Positions 10,183 through 19,903 of a DNA stretch of 64,000 nt are shown in pieces. Location: assembly GCF_021398735.1 (NCBI RefSeq), contig NZ_CP090349.1:750501-814500 (forward strand), given 5' to 3'. The position numbers were made by a program, and so were the translations under genes. Under the pieces are notes generated by a model. The model made no database searches. It was not told the DNA's origin and saw only the letters and a program-made list of their open reading frames with translations. The stretch comes from Methylobacterium oryzae. Its GTDB lineage: Bacteria; Pseudomonadota; Alphaproteobacteria; Rhizobiales; Beijerinckiaceae. Numbering within the stretch: the first letter of the stretch is position 1; each line of letters starts with the position of its first letter.

Positions 10183-11282
10183 GCGTCGCTCCTGCTGCGC
10201 GGAAAGCCGTTGCCGTGAAGTAGATCGCGCCAGACGCCCTCAGTTCCGAAGGCGCCGGATTTGGACACGACCGCGAGCCCGTCCCAGCGTCCGCCCCGCA
10301 GGGTCGAGCGGGGCAGGCCCGGGGTGATCTGCCCGGTGACGTCGAGGCGCGCGACGGAGAGCGCGAGGCACAGCGCCTTCAGGGTCTCGCCGCCGGCCAC
10401 CAGCAGCGTGCCGGGCCGCGGGACGCGGTCGATCACCCCCGCGAAGGTCCCGGCGATCCGCGCCGCGGCCTCCTCCCGGGCGGTGCCCTCGGGCAGCGCG
10501 AGGCTCGCCAGGACGACGCCGTCCCGGTCGAGGCGCGCGGCCACCGCGCCGGCATGGTCCGGATGGCGCGCCGACAGGACGAGGTGGTGGGGGCCGCAGG
10601 CCGCGAGCTGCGCCGCGGTCTCGGGCCGGTCCGAGCCGAACAGCCCGAGGACCGGGCCGGCGAGCCGGTCGTCGCCCGGCGCCGCCACGCCGCGCGCCAG
10701 GGCCGCCGCGAGGCCGCCGCTGCCGCACCAGAGCACCGGTCCGTCGCCGCCGAGATCCGCGACCCGGGCGAGGTCGGCGTCGCTCGCCGCGTCGTAGACG
10801 GCGACGCCCGCCACGGGGCCGTCGGAGACGTCGGCCCGGCGCGCCGGCAGCCCGACCGCCCGCAGGGCCTCGGCGATGTCGCCGGAGACCGGCTCGAAGC
10901 CCGCGCCGCGCCGGGCGAGCTGCCGCCCGCCCTCCGTGCGGCGTCCCTGATACGGGAAGGCCGGCGCCACCACGCAGCGCTTCCAGGCCCCGGCGCGCAG
11001 CACGGCCGCGAGTTCGGCCGCCCAGGGGCCGCGCAGCAGGCTGTCGACCTTCTTGAAGGCGATGTCGGCCCCGTCCAGCCGGGACGCGAGGGCGCCGACG
11101 ATCCGGTCGGCCTCCGCGGCCGAGCCTTCCCGGGTGCCGGAATCGATCGCCAGGCAGCCGAATCCGTCCCCCGCCAGGATCTCCGGCCACGCCACCGGGA
11201 TCGACCCGCACAGGCCGGTGAAGCCCGCGGCCGTGTCGAGGGTGCCGGTGAGATCGTCGGCGATGAGGCGCAGGCGGGTCAT
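10179..11282 (-). CDS. DUF1537 four-carbon acid sugar kinase
   Basis: A 367-residue kinase of the DUF1537 (OtnK/DtnK/DenK) family, which phosphorylates D-threonate, D-erythronate or related four-carbon acids with ATP. The N-terminal domain begins IADDLTGTLDTAAGF and carries the acid-binding VDSLLRGPWAAE segment. The C-terminal domain carries the nucleotide-binding VAGGETLKALC and ITPGLPRSTLRGG-type segments. The start ATG at 11282 directly precedes the conserved RLIADDLTG. Its stop overlaps the dehydrogenase start by four bases, so the two are coupled in the order kinase then dehydrogenase, matching the order of the pathway. Confidence 0.88.
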
Positions 11283-11664
11283 GTCGGGCGGATCATGGCG
11301 GGAGCCGCGCCGGCCGCGCCCCCGGCCGAGCGCGGCTCGCGTTCTCGTTGTCAGGTTGTCGCGCGGCATACCGACCGGCCGGCGCGGCGGCAAGCGGGCG
11401 GCCCCGCGCCGCGGATCGACCGCCGCCCGGCGAGGCCGCCGGGTCTGGGGAGCCGGAGAGGGACGGGGACGTCGCTGACGACATCCGGGACGCCGCCGCG
11501 GATCGTGCCGGGCCCCGCCCAGTCAGGGATGGGCCTGCCCCGTGGCCAACACGTGCACCGGTCCGGCCGCGCGTTGCGCGGACTCGTCGAAAGGTTGTAG
11601 CAGCCCGCCCGGGGGGCAAGTGGGTGCCGGGGCTCGGGACGGGGCGGCACCGGAAGGGCAACCC
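11283..11664. other. Divergent promoter region of the sugar-acid cluster
   Basis: A 382-base GC-rich gap between the divergent kinase and permease genes. It must carry both promoters; I see no recognisable regulator gene, operator palindrome or RNA structure in it. Confidence 0.4.
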
Positions 11665-12669
11665 ATGCAGATTCCCATCAAGCGCTCCCTGGAGCGCGTG
11701 CCCGGCGGCCTGATGGTGGTGCCGCTGTTCCTCGGCGCGATCCTCCACACGCTCTTCCCGGACACCGCGACCTTCTTCGGCTCGTTCACCGGCGCGCTGT
11801 TCAACGGCGCCCTGCCGATCCTGGCGGTCTTCTTCGTCTGCATGGGCGCGGGCATCGACTTCCGCGCCGCCCCGGCGATCGCCCGCAAGGGCGGCGTCCT
11901 GCTGGCCGCCAAGGTCGGCGTCGCGGCGATCATGGGCGTGGTGTTCGGGCAGATCCTCGGCGAGGCGCCGGTGGTCGGGGGCGCCTTCGCGGGGCTGTCG
12001 ACGCTGGCGATCGTCGCCGCCATGAACGACACCAACGGCGGGCTCTACCTCGCCCTGATGGGCCAGTTCGGCCGCCCGAAGGATGCGGGCGCCTACGCGA
12101 TCATGAGCCTCGAATCCGGGCCGTTCCTCACCATGGTGACGCTCGGGCTGGCGGGCCTGTCGGCCTTCCCGTGGCCGACCCTGGTGGGCAGCATCCTGCC
12201 GCTGCTGATCGGGATGATCCTCGGCAACCTCGACCGCGACATGCGCGCCTTCCTGTCGGGAGCGGCACCGGTGATGATCCCGTTCTTCGCCTTCGCCCTC
12301 GGCTTCGGGCTCGACCTCGCCAAGATCTGGCAGGCGGGCCTCCTCGGCATCGGCCTCGGCGTGGCGGTGGTGGCGATCACCGGGGCCGCCCTGTTCGTCG
12401 CCGACCGGCTCACCGGGGGCAACGGCGTGGCCGGCGTCGCCGCCGCCTCGACGGCCGGCAACGCCGCCGCCGTGCCGGCGATCATCGCCGCCGCCAACCC
12501 GGCCTACAAGGAGGCCGCCGGTCCCGCCACCGTACTGGTGGCGGCGAGCGTGGTGGTCACGGCGCTGCTCGTGCCGCTGCTGACCGCCTTCGTGGCGGGG
12601 CGGGTCCGTCCGGACGCGGCCGAGGAGGATCCGGCACCGGTTCCCAGCCCCGCGCCGACCGCACCCTGA
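11665..12669 (+). CDS. KdgT-family 2-keto-3-deoxygluconate-type permease
   Basis: A 334-residue membrane protein with about ten hydrophobic spans, matching the KdgT family of proton-coupled sugar-acid permeases. It starts [15 protein letters not shown], and has [37 protein letters not shown] and [12 protein letters not shown], all familiar family segments. The ATG at 11665 has GGAAGGG six bases upstream. It is divergent from the DUF1537 kinase and PdxA2-type dehydrogenase, so its substrate is more likely a four-carbon sugar acid than 2-keto-3-deoxygluconate itself; this is inference. Confidence 0.87.
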   Translation: MQIPIKRSLERVPGGLMVVPLFLGAILHTLFPDTATFFGSFTGALFNGALPILAVFFVCMGAGIDFRAAPAIARKGGVLLAAKVGVAAIMGVVFGQILGEAPVVGGAFAGLSTLAIVAAMNDTNGGLYLALMGQFGRPKDAGAYAIMSLESGPFLTMVTLGLAGLSAFPWPTLVGSILPLLIGMILGNLDRDMRAFLSGAAPVMIPFFAFALGFGLDLAKIWQAGLLGIGLGVAVVAITGAALFVADRLTGGNGVAGVAAASTAGNAAAVPAIIAAANPAYKEAAGPATVLVAASVVVTALLVPLLTAFVAGRVRPDAAEEDPAPVPSPAPTAP

Positions 12670-12791
12670 CGTCTCGCGCGGGCCGGCCGCGCGTCCCGCG
12701 CGACCGGCGGCAACCGAAGTCTCCGAGTCCGGTTGTCCTTCCAGGAAGCGCGGCACGGCCGCGTCTCACGGCGAACCGGAGCGGGCACCGC

Positions 12792-12962
12792 ATGTCGACC
12801 GAATCGAGAGGCAAGACGCATATCGACATCTACGACCGCGCCACCCGCGAGGAGTGGGCGCAGCGTTTCGGCGTCAGCGAGGAGAGGCTGCGCAAGGCGG
12901 TGACCATGGTCGGCAGCCGGATCACCAGCATTGCCGCCTATCTCGACAAGCCGGCCGCCTGA
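12792..12962 (+). CDS. DUF3606 small protein
   Basis: A 56-residue protein of the DUF3606 family: a short polar N-terminus with IDIYDR, then EEWAQRFGVSEERLRKAVTMVG, which reads as a helix-turn-helix-like fold, and a closing VAAYL-type segment (here SIAAYLDK). These are abundant, small, multi-copy proteins of Methylobacterium and relatives, often stress-induced, of unknown function. It lies 10 bases upstream of the DUF2934 gene, so the two probably share a transcript. Confidence 0.8.
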   Translation: MSTESRGKTHIDIYDRATREEWAQRFGVSEERLRKAVTMVGSRITSIAAYLDKPAA

Positions 12963-12972
12963 GACCGGCGTC

Positions 12973-13314
12973 ATGGAAGTGCCCCCCGATTTCCGCCCGC
13001 CTCCGGATCATCCGATGGCGGGGACACAGGCGCACGGATCCGCGTCCGGGTCTGGGTCCGAGTCCGGCTCCGCGCCGGGACACGCGTCCGGGACCGACGA
13101 GGCGGCACCGCAGCCTTCGGCGCGGTCCTCCGACGCGATCACGTTCGAGCAGATCCGCGAGCGGGCCTACGAGCTCTGGGAGCGCAATCACAGGCCCGAG
13201 GGCTTCGAGATCGAGTTCTGGCTGCTGGCCGAGCGGGAATTGCGCAAGGAGCGCGATCGCCGGAAGGCCAACGCGGCGCCGGCCGCGCCGCGGTCCGATC
13301 CGCCGCCGGCCTGA
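12973..13314 (+). CDS. DUF2934 protein
   Basis: A 113-residue protein. The first half is disordered and carries a Ser/Gly repeat (residues about 20-38, encoded by tandem TCCGGG-type units). The second half holds a DUF2934 core: IRERAYELWERNHRP, then EFWLLAERELRKE. DUF2934 proteins are small rhizobial/Methylobacterium proteins of unknown role. The ATG at 12973 is ten bases after the DUF3606 stop. The C-terminus is Ala/Pro-rich. Confidence 0.75.
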   Translation: MEVPPDFRPPPDHPMAGTQAHGSASGSGSESGSAPGHASGTDEAAPQPSARSSDAITFEQIRERAYELWERNHRPEGFEIEFWLLAERELRKERDRRKANAAPAAPRSDPPPA

Positions 13315-13376
13315 CGGTCTCCGACCTTGATCCGAGACGGCCCCGGGTCACGGCGGACCCGGGGCCGGACTCAACT

Positions 13377-14621
13377 TCAGGCCTCGATCGCCGCCCGGGC
13401 TTCCTTCACCGCCGCCTCGAAGGCGACGAACGCCGTGGTCGCCGAGTCCCAGGTCTGGCTGCGCACGTGGCGGACCAGGGCGGCCGCCTGCTCGCGGGCC
13501 TGCGCCAGGGGCTTCTCGATGGCGGCCGGCCGCGTCGCGTCGGCGGGGATCCCCTCCGGCGGCGTGTCGGTCGAGCGCATGCCGACCAGGGTCGCCGCGA
13601 TGGCGCGCCGCCACGCGGCGCAGTCCGCCGACAGGCGGATCACCCGCTGATCCGCGGCGGTGCCGGTCTGCCGGTCGAGCAGGGTGCGGCCGAGATCCTC
13701 GATCCGTCCGAGCTGCGCGAGGGCGTCGCCGATCTCGCGGCGGGCCTTGTCGGTCCCTTCCGCGATGCGGCCGACGTTCTGGGCGATGTCGCCGGTGGCC
13801 TGCATCTGCTGGCCAAGGATCTCCGAGGCCTCGCGCATCTGCGCCGCGACGTTCGCGACGGCGCCGCTCTCCGCCTCGACGCGGGCATTGGCCCGCACCA
13901 TCGCGGCCGCGCCGGCCTCGACGGCGTTGCGGCTGCGCGAGACGGCGGCCTGCATCGCTGCCATCTCCTCGCGCAGGCCGCTGACCCGCGCCCGGATCTC
14001 GTCCGTCGCCTTCGCGGTCTGCGCCGACAGCGTCTTCACTTCGGCGGCCACCACCGCGAAGCCGCGCCCGGCCTCGCCGGCCCGCGCCGCCTCGATCGTG
14101 GCGTTGAGCGCCAGCAGGTTGGTCTGGGCCGAGATCGCCGCGATGGTGCCGGCCATCTCCTCGATCCGCAGCGCCGCGGTCGAGAAGCTGTCGAGCCGGC
14201 TGCCGATCTCCTCGGTGCCCTCCTCGATCCCGCGCATGCCGTCGGTGGCCCGGTGCAGGTCGCCCACGCAGGTGGCGATGCCGGCCCGGGCCGTCTCGGC
14301 CATCTCGGCCGCCGACGAGGAGCGGGCGGCGATCTCACCCGTGGTCGCGGCGAGTTCCTCGCTGGCGGCCGCGATCAGACGGGCCTGCTCGGCGGTGCCG
14401 GAAGCGTCGTGGGTCATCCAGCCGATCGAGGTGCCGGCGTCGGACGCGGAGGCGGACAGGCGCGCCAGGAGGGTCAGCCACTCCCGATCGACGGCCAGTT
14501 CCGCGACGGGGTTCGGGGCCGTCTCGACCGGCAAGACCGCCGCCGTTTCGACTGGGGCGGTCGCCGTCACCGGGGTTGCTAGCGCGTCAGGGATCTGACG
14601 CTGCCGGCGCAAACTGAACAT
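13377..14621 (-). CDS. Soluble methyl-accepting chemotaxis protein
   Basis: A 414-residue chemoreceptor with no membrane span or signal peptide, so it is cytoplasmic. The highly conserved hairpin tip [20 protein letters not shown] with following [15 protein letters not shown], which contacts CheA/CheW, is at about residues 165-200. The flanking heptad-rich helices form the coiled coil. The last 110 residues contain [13 protein letters not shown] and resemble a degenerate CZB (zinc-binding) sensor but lack the usual histidines. No che genes are nearby; the ligand is unknown. Confidence 0.88.
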   Translation of the reverse strand: MFSLRRQRQIPDALATPVTATAPVETAAVLPVETAPNPVAELAVDREWLTLLARLSASASDAGTSIGWMTHDASGTAEQARLIAAASEELAATTGEIAARSSSAAEMAETARAGIATCVGDLHRATDGMRGIEEGTEEIGSRLDSFSTAALRIEEMAGTIAAISAQTNLLALNATIEAARAGEAGRGFAVVAAEVKTLSAQTAKATDEIRARVSGLREEMAAMQAAVSRSRNAVEAGAAAMVRANARVEAESGAVANVAAQMREASEILGQQMQATGDIAQNVGRIAEGTDKARREIGDALAQLGRIEDLGRTLLDRQTGTAADQRVIRLSADCAAWRRAIAATLVGMRSTDTPPEGIPADATRPAAIEKPLAQAREQAAALVRHVRSQTWDSATTAFVAFEAAVKEARAAIEA

Positions 14622-14751
14622 GCGGGCCTCTCCGACACTCTAATCGGAGCGCATGGTCACACGGAACCTTCAACCAATGGTGAAGGATAGACAAGTCTCT
14701 CGACAAGCGTTGCGGGGCATCGGTGCAGCGCAACACGTCTACTTCGAGAAG

Positions 14752-14787
14752 TTGCGCCCCCTGATAGCGCTCTATCAGGGGGCGCAA
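14752..14787 (-). terminator. Perfect 16-bp stem-loop after rne
   Basis: Inverted repeat TTGCGCCCCCTGATAG / CTATCAGGGGGCGCAA with a four-base CGCT loop, beginning five bases after the RNase E stop codon. No T-run follows on the rne strand, so it is better read as an mRNA 3'-end stabiliser or a Rho-assisted terminator than as an intrinsic one. Confidence 0.6.
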
Positions 14788-14791
14788 TGCT

Positions 14792-17700
14792 TCATTCGCC
14801 GGTCAGGGCCGCCTTGGTGCGCGACCACCAGCCGGCGCGCTTCGGCCGGTCCGGATCGGACGGCGGCGTCAGCACGATCGCCACGGGCTCGGGCGCCGGC
14901 TCGGCGGGAGCGGCCTCGGGCGAGGCGGCCTCGGCCTGCGCGCCGACGGTCGCCCGCTCGGCGGACTCGACCGGGTCCACCGGCAGGTCCACCGCGGTCT
15001 CCGTCCGGGTCTCGGCGGCCGCGGCCGGCGCCGCCTCGATCGCCTCGGCCACAGCCTGGGCGCTCACCGGCTCCTCCGCCGACAGGGCGACGACATCGCC
15101 CGCGGCTTCCGGCGCGTCGTCCGTCTCGGACGCCTCGCGGGCGCGGCCCTCGCTGCGTCCGCGGCCACCCCGGCGCCCGCGGCGACGGCGACGGCCGCCC
15201 TCGTCCTCGGACCGCGCCGCCTCGTCCGAACCCGCCACGGCCTCGTCGGCCTCGCCGGCCTCCGCGGCGACGGCCACGGCGGGAGCCTCGGTCCCGGCCG
15301 GCTGCGCGCCGTCCCAGTCCCCGTCGCTGCTCCCCTCGTCCGAGCGGCCGCCGTCCTGCTGGTCGTCCTGCTGGTCGTCCTGATCGTCCTCGCCGCGATC
15401 GTCCTCGGCGCGCCCGTCCTCGCCGCGGCCCTCCTGACGACCGCCGCGCCGGCGGCGGCGACGGCGGCGGCGCCGGCCCTCGCCCTCCTCGCGCGACCCG
15501 TCCTCGCGGGCCTCGGTGCGGCCCTCGTCGGCCTCGCCCTCGGCGTCGGTCTCGGTCTCGGCCTCGTCGGCCTCCTCGTCCTCGTCGTCGAACTCCATCG
15601 CGGGCGAGATCGCCTGGGCGCGCACGCCCGTGACCGGGCCCTCCGCCCGCTGGGCCGGCTCACCGCGGTCGAGCTGGAACGGGGTGGTCGCCGCCAGCCG
15701 CTCGTCGGCCGCGATCGTGATCGTCACGCCGAAGCGCACCTCGAGCTCGCGCAGGTGCCCGCGCTTCTGGTTGAGGATGTAGAGCGCGATCTCGGTGCGG
15801 GTGCGCAGGACGAGGTTGTGGGAGGCCGACTTGAGCAGCACCTCCTCGATCGAGCGCAGGATGTGCAGCGCCACCGACGCGGTGGCGCGCACGAAGCCCG
15901 AGCCGCCGCAATGGGCGCAGGGGATCGAGGAGGATTCGAGCACGCCGGTGCGGATCCGCTGGCGGCTCATCTCCAGGAGGCCGAAGGGCGAGATCCGGCC
16001 GACCTGGATGCGGGCGCGGTCGTTCTTCAGGCACTCGTTGAGCTTTTTCTCGACGGCGCGGTTGTTCCGCTTCTCCTCCATGTCGATGAAGTCGATGACG
16101 ATCAGGCCCGCGAGGTCGCGCAGCCGGAGCTGGCGGGCGACCTCCTCGGCCGCCTCCAGGTTCGTCTTGAGGGCGGTGTCCTCGATGTCGTGCTCGCGGG
16201 TGGCGCGGCCGGAGTTCACGTCGATCGAGACCAGGGCCTCGGTCGGGTTGATCACGAGGTAGCCGCCGGACTTCAGCGAGACGTGCGTCGAGAACATCGC
16301 GTCGAGCTGCTGCTCGACGCCGAAGCGGGCGAAGATCGGCGTCGAGTCGCGGTAGGGCTTCACGACCTTGGACTGGCCGGGCATCAGCATCCGCATGAAG
16401 TCCTTGGCCTCGCGGTAGGCGTCCTCGCCGGCGACCAGAACCTCGTCCAGATCCTTGTTGTAGAGGTCGCGGATGGCGCGCTTGATCAGCGAGCCCTCCT
16501 CGTAGACGAGGGCCGGCGCCATCGACGTCAGGGTCAGCTCGCGGACCGACTCCCACAGGCGCATCAGGTACTCGAAGTCGCGGGCGATCTCGGGCTTGGA
16601 CCGCGAGGCGCCGGCGGTGCGCAGGATGACGCCCATCCCCTCGGGCACCTCCAAGTCCTGCACGACCTCCTTCAGGCGCTTGCGGTCGGCCGCCGAGGTG
16701 ATCTTGCGGGAGATGCCGCCGCCCCGGCCGGTGTTGGGCATCAGCACCGAGTAGCGGCCGGCGAGCGACAGATAGGTCGTGAGCGCCGCGCCCTTCGTGC
16801 CGCGCTCCTCCTTGACCACCTGCACCAGGATGATCTGGCGGCGCTTGATCACCTCCTGGATCTTGTACTGGCGGCGGTAGTGGCGCGGACGCTCGGGGAT
16901 CTCGGCCAGCGCGTCGCCGTTGCCGCCGACCTGGGCGATCTTGGGCTCGGCGTCGGGATCGTCGGACTCCTCATCGGACTCCTCGTCCGAGTCGTCATCC
17001 TCGTCGGACTCGTCCTCGTCGTCCTCCGACTCGTCCTCATCCTCGTCGTCGTCGGATTCCTCGTCGTCCTCCTCGGAGGCCTCGTCCAACGCTTCGGCCG
17101 ACGGGTCGGCGGCGGTCGGCGCGGTCTCCTCGGCCTCGCTCGCCCCAGCCTCGCTCTCCTCCGTCACGATCGCGTGCGCGGCGGTCTCGTCCGGCGCGTC
17201 GGACACGGTCAGCGCCTCCGCCACGGCGATGCGGGCCTCCGGCTCGGAGGGGGCGTCCTCGGACGGGGCGGAGGCGGCGGCGACCGGCTCCGACGCGGCG
17301 GGGGCCGCCTGCGCCTCGACCGGCGCGGTCTGGGGCTCGGCGGCCTGCGCCGGCTCACCCTCCGGGAGGTCGCCGGCGGCGGCCTCGGAGGCGAGGGCCT
17401 CCTGCACGGCCTCGGGGTTCTCGGACAGCGTGTCGGGCTGGACGGCCGGGTCGATCCCCGACTCGTTCCGGATCTCGGCCTGATCCTCGCTCTCGGACGC
17501 CGCGTGCGTGTCCTCGGCGCTCACGGTCTCGTCGGCGCCGCGGGCGCGGGCCTCGGCACGGCGGCCGCGGGACCGGCGCGACGACGACCGGCGGCGCCGC
17601 TCCTCGCGCTCGCGGTGCTCCTCGGCGTCGCGGGCCTCCTCTTCGAGGAGTGCCTGCCGGTCGGCCAGCGGGATCTGGTAGTAGTCGGGATGGATCTCGT

Positions 17701-17914
17701 TGAAGGCCAGGAAGCCGTGGCGGTTGCCGCCGTACTCGACGAACGCCGCCTGGAGCGACGGCTCCACCCGGGTGACCTTGGCGAGGTAGATGTTGCCGCG
17801 CAGCTGGCGCCGGTTGGCGGCTTCGAAGTCGAACTCCTCGACCCTAGACCCGTGGACCGTGACGACCCGGGTCTCCTCCGGGTGCATCGCGTCGATCAGC
17901 ATTTTGTTGGCCAT
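14792..17914 (-). CDS. rne: Ribonuclease E
   Basis: A 1040-residue RNase E/G-family endoribonuclease, core of the RNA degradosome. The S1 domain starts the protein (NIYLAKVTRVEPSLQAAFVEYGG) but is split by an insert of roughly 220 residues (about 100-330) that is almost all Glu, Asp, Ala and Ser, an extreme form of the alphaproteobacterial S1 insert. The catalytic DNase-I-like domain has SIDVNSGRATRE (about 566) and IVIDFIDMEEKRN (about 608), with the zinc-link CAHCGGSGF near 665. The C-terminal 270 residues are disordered, with an Arg10-type basic block, and end in GWWSRTKAALTGE, the usual alphaproteobacterial tail. A 590-base leader precedes it. Confidence 0.97.
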   Translation of the reverse strand: MANKMLIDAMHPEETRVVTVHGSRVEEFDFEAANRRQLRGNIYLAKVTRVEPSLQAAFVEYGGNRHGFLAFNEIHPDYYQIPLADRQALLEEEARDAEEHREREERRRRSSSRRSRGRRAEARARGADETVSAEDTHAASESEDQAEIRNESGIDPAVQPDTLSENPEAVQEALASEAAAGDLPEGEPAQAAEPQTAPVEAQAAPAASEPVAAASAPSEDAPSEPEARIAVAEALTVSDAPDETAAHAIVTEESEAGASEAEETAPTAADPSAEALDEASEEDDEESDDDEDEDESEDDEDESDEDDDSDEESDEESDDPDAEPKIAQVGGNGDALAEIPERPRHYRRQYKIQEVIKRRQIILVQVVKEERGTKGAALTTYLSLAGRYSVLMPNTGRGGGISRKITSAADRKRLKEVVQDLEVPEGMGVILRTAGASRSKPEIARDFEYLMRLWESVRELTLTSMAPALVYEEGSLIKRAIRDLYNKDLDEVLVAGEDAYREAKDFMRMLMPGQSKVVKPYRDSTPIFARFGVEQQLDAMFSTHVSLKSGGYLVINPTEALVSIDVNSGRATREHDIEDTALKTNLEAAEEVARQLRLRDLAGLIVIDFIDMEEKRNNRAVEKKLNECLKNDRARIQVGRISPFGLLEMSRQRIRTGVLESSSIPCAHCGGSGFVRATASVALHILRSIEEVLLKSASHNLVLRTRTEIALYILNQKRGHLRELEVRFGVTITIAADERLAATTPFQLDRGEPAQRAEGPVTGVRAQAISPAMEFDDEDEEADEAETETDAEGEADEGRTEAREDGSREEGEGRRRRRRRRRRGGRQEGRGEDGRAEDDRGEDDQDDQQDDQQDGGRSDEGSSDGDWDGAQPAGTEAPAVAVAAEAGEADEAVAGSDEAARSEDEGGRRRRRGRRGGRGRSEGRAREASETDDAPEAAGDVVALSAEEPVSAQAVAEAIEAAPAAAAETRTETAVDLPVDPVESAERATVGAQAEAASPEAAPAEPAPEPVAIVLTPPSDPDRPKRAGWWSRTKAALTGE

Positions 17915-18504
17915 GTCGGACTCTCGGCATGGCGGCCGACGTCGTTCTCCGTGCCCGTGGTCCCGGCGGCGCCTCGCCCGACGTCAATGCTGTCGGGCGG
18001 GATGCCGGCCTCGTCGCCGAGGCGGATGGGTTCGAGGGGAAATTGCCGTCAACCGCCGTTCGGCGCCCTGGGCGCCTGGGGTTGAAACAGGCCGGGCGGA
18101 CGGACGGACCGGCGTGACGCACCGTTTGCGCCTCCGGGGCACGCGCAGCCTTATGCTGGGCCGTGCGTCCGTCCATCGTGGTCCCGACCTCGCGAAACAA
18201 TCTCGGCCGGCGGGGGACCGGCCGTGAATTCCTGGGTGCGGCGGAGGATCTCCGCCGCGTCGTGCGACACCTGCCCGATCGCGGGCGGCACATGCCGCCG
18301 CCAAGCGGACCGACAGGGCCCGCCGCGACACCGCGACCGCTTTCGCGAGGAATTCGGTCACGTCCGCGGGCCGTTGCGGCGACCGGCGGGACCGGAGAGG
18401 GGTCGACATCATTACAGACCGCTGCGCGGATTTGGCAAGGGTCAACGTGAATAGATGTCACGGGCCTGTCACGGTGCGCGCGGCGCCACGCGACAGGTGT
18501 GTGT
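17915..18504 (-). promoter_or_regulatory. Long upstream/leader region of rne
   Basis: A 590-base gap between glcF and rne, both on the minus strand. It must include the rne promoter and probably a long 5' leader. RNase E autoregulates through its 5' UTR in enterobacteria; whether that holds here is unknown. Several open frames cross the gap on both strands but look like high-GC shadows, without a supported start or family. Confidence 0.4.
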
Positions 18505-19845
18505 CTACTCCGCCGCTTCGAGCCGCGGCGTCACCCCGGCGAGCGCCGCGGGCTTCGGGCCGCCGGTCGCCCAGTCGAGCAGCTCGACCGTGTGGACGAT
18601 TGGGATGCCGGTGCCCTTCCCGATCTGCGTGGCGCAGCCGATGTTGCCGGTGGCGATCACGTCGGGGCGCACGCGCTCGATGTTGGCGACCTTCCGGGCG
18701 CGCAGCTTCGCGGCGAGCTCCGGCTGCAGGATGTTGTAGGTCCCCGCCGAGCCGCAGCAGATATGGCCCTCGGGCACGTCCTTCACGGTGAAGCCCGCGC
18801 GCTTCAGCAGCGTCTTGGGCTCGAGGCGGATGCCCTGGCCGTGCTGCATCGAGCAGGCCGAGTGATAGGCCACGACGAGGTCGGTCTCGGCCACGGGGGC
18901 CAGGTCGAGCAGGGCGAGGTACTCGGTCACGTCCTTGGCCAGGCTCGAGACCCGCAGCGCCTTCTCGGCGTAGGCCGGGTCGTCGCGGAACATGAAGCCG
19001 TAATCCTTGATGGTCGTGCCGCAGCCCGAGGCCGTGACCAGGATCGCGTCGAGGCCCTGGGCGATCTCGGCGTCCCAGGCGTCGATCGCCTGCCTGGCAT
19101 GGGCGTGGGCCGATTCCTCCTTGCCCATGTGGTGGGTCAGCGCCCCGCAGCAGCCCTCGTTCGCGTGCACCACCTCGATCCCGTGCCGGTTGAGCAGCCG
19201 GATCGCGGCGGCGTTGAAGTCCGGCCGCAGGACGCTCTGGGCGCAGCCGCGGAGGAGGGCGACGCGCCGGGCGGGCGTCCCGGCCGCCTGACCGCCCGCC
19301 GGCGGGAACCGGCCGGGCCGGTTCGTCGGCTCGCGGGGCGGCGCCCCGGCCGGCGCGAGGTCGAGCATGGCCGCGAGGCGGTTGCCGACCCGCGGCAGCC
19401 GGGCCACCAGCCCCCGGAACGGCGCGCCGAGCTTGGCGGCGGTGAGCGCGAGGCGGAAGCGGCCCGGATAGGGCAGGACCTGGGCGAGGAGCGCCCGCAG
19501 GAACCGGTCGCCGGCGGGGCGCGCGTAGGTCTCCTCGATATGGGCCCGGGCGTGGTCGACGAGGTGCATATAGTGCACCCCCGACGGGCAGGTGGTCATG
19601 CAGGACAGGCACGAGAGGCAGCGGTCGACGTGCTTGACCACCTCCTGCGAGGCCGGCTTGCCGCCCTCCAGCATGTCCTTGATCAGGTAGATCCGCCCGC
19701 GCGGGGAATCGAGCTCGTCCCCGAGCAGCAGGTAGGTCGGGCAGGTCGCCGTGCAGAATCCGCAATGCACGCAGGTCCGCAGGATCTTCTCCGACGCCGC
19801 CATGGCGGGATCGGCGAGCTGGGCGGGGGCGAAGTTGGTCTGCAC
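18505..19845 (-). CDS. glcF: Glycolate oxidase iron-sulfur subunit
   Basis: A 446-residue GlcF protein, the Fe-S electron-transfer subunit of membrane-associated glycolate oxidase, which turns glycolate to glyoxylate. Two 4Fe-4S motifs are complete: CVHCGFCTATCP and CLSCLSCMTTCP. Two CCG domains follow, with EGCCGAL and HICCGSAG. The GTG at 19845 is chosen since the product then begins MQTNFAPAQLADP, as in known GlcF; a GTG seven codons upstream is possible. It lies 58 bases downstream of glcE. Confidence 0.95.
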   Translation of the reverse strand: MQTNFAPAQLADPAMAASEKILRTCVHCGFCTATCPTYLLLGDELDSPRGRIYLIKDMLEGGKPASQEVVKHVDRCLSCLSCMTTCPSGVHYMHLVDHARAHIEETYARPAGDRFLRALLAQVLPYPGRFRLALTAAKLGAPFRGLVARLPRVGNRLAAMLDLAPAGAPPREPTNRPGRFPPAGGQAAGTPARRVALLRGCAQSVLRPDFNAAAIRLLNRHGIEVVHANEGCCGALTHHMGKEESAHAHARQAIDAWDAEIAQGLDAILVTASGCGTTIKDYGFMFRDDPAYAEKALRVSSLAKDVTEYLALLDLAPVAETDLVVAYHSACSMQHGQGIRLEPKTLLKRAGFTVKDVPEGHICCGSAGTYNILQPELAAKLRARKVANIERVRPDVIATGNIGCATQIGKGTGIPIVHTVELLDWATGGPKPAALAGVTPRLEAAE

Positions 19846-19903
19846 GGGTCGCGTCCTCGGCGCCACGGCTCCCCACGCTCGGGGAGGGGCGGGATCTGAA
19901 GCT

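Noticed and set aside
15755..18085. A 776-codon open frame antisense to rne
   Set aside because: Overlaps the well-supported RNase E gene; leucine/valine/glycine-rich shadow of acidic codons.
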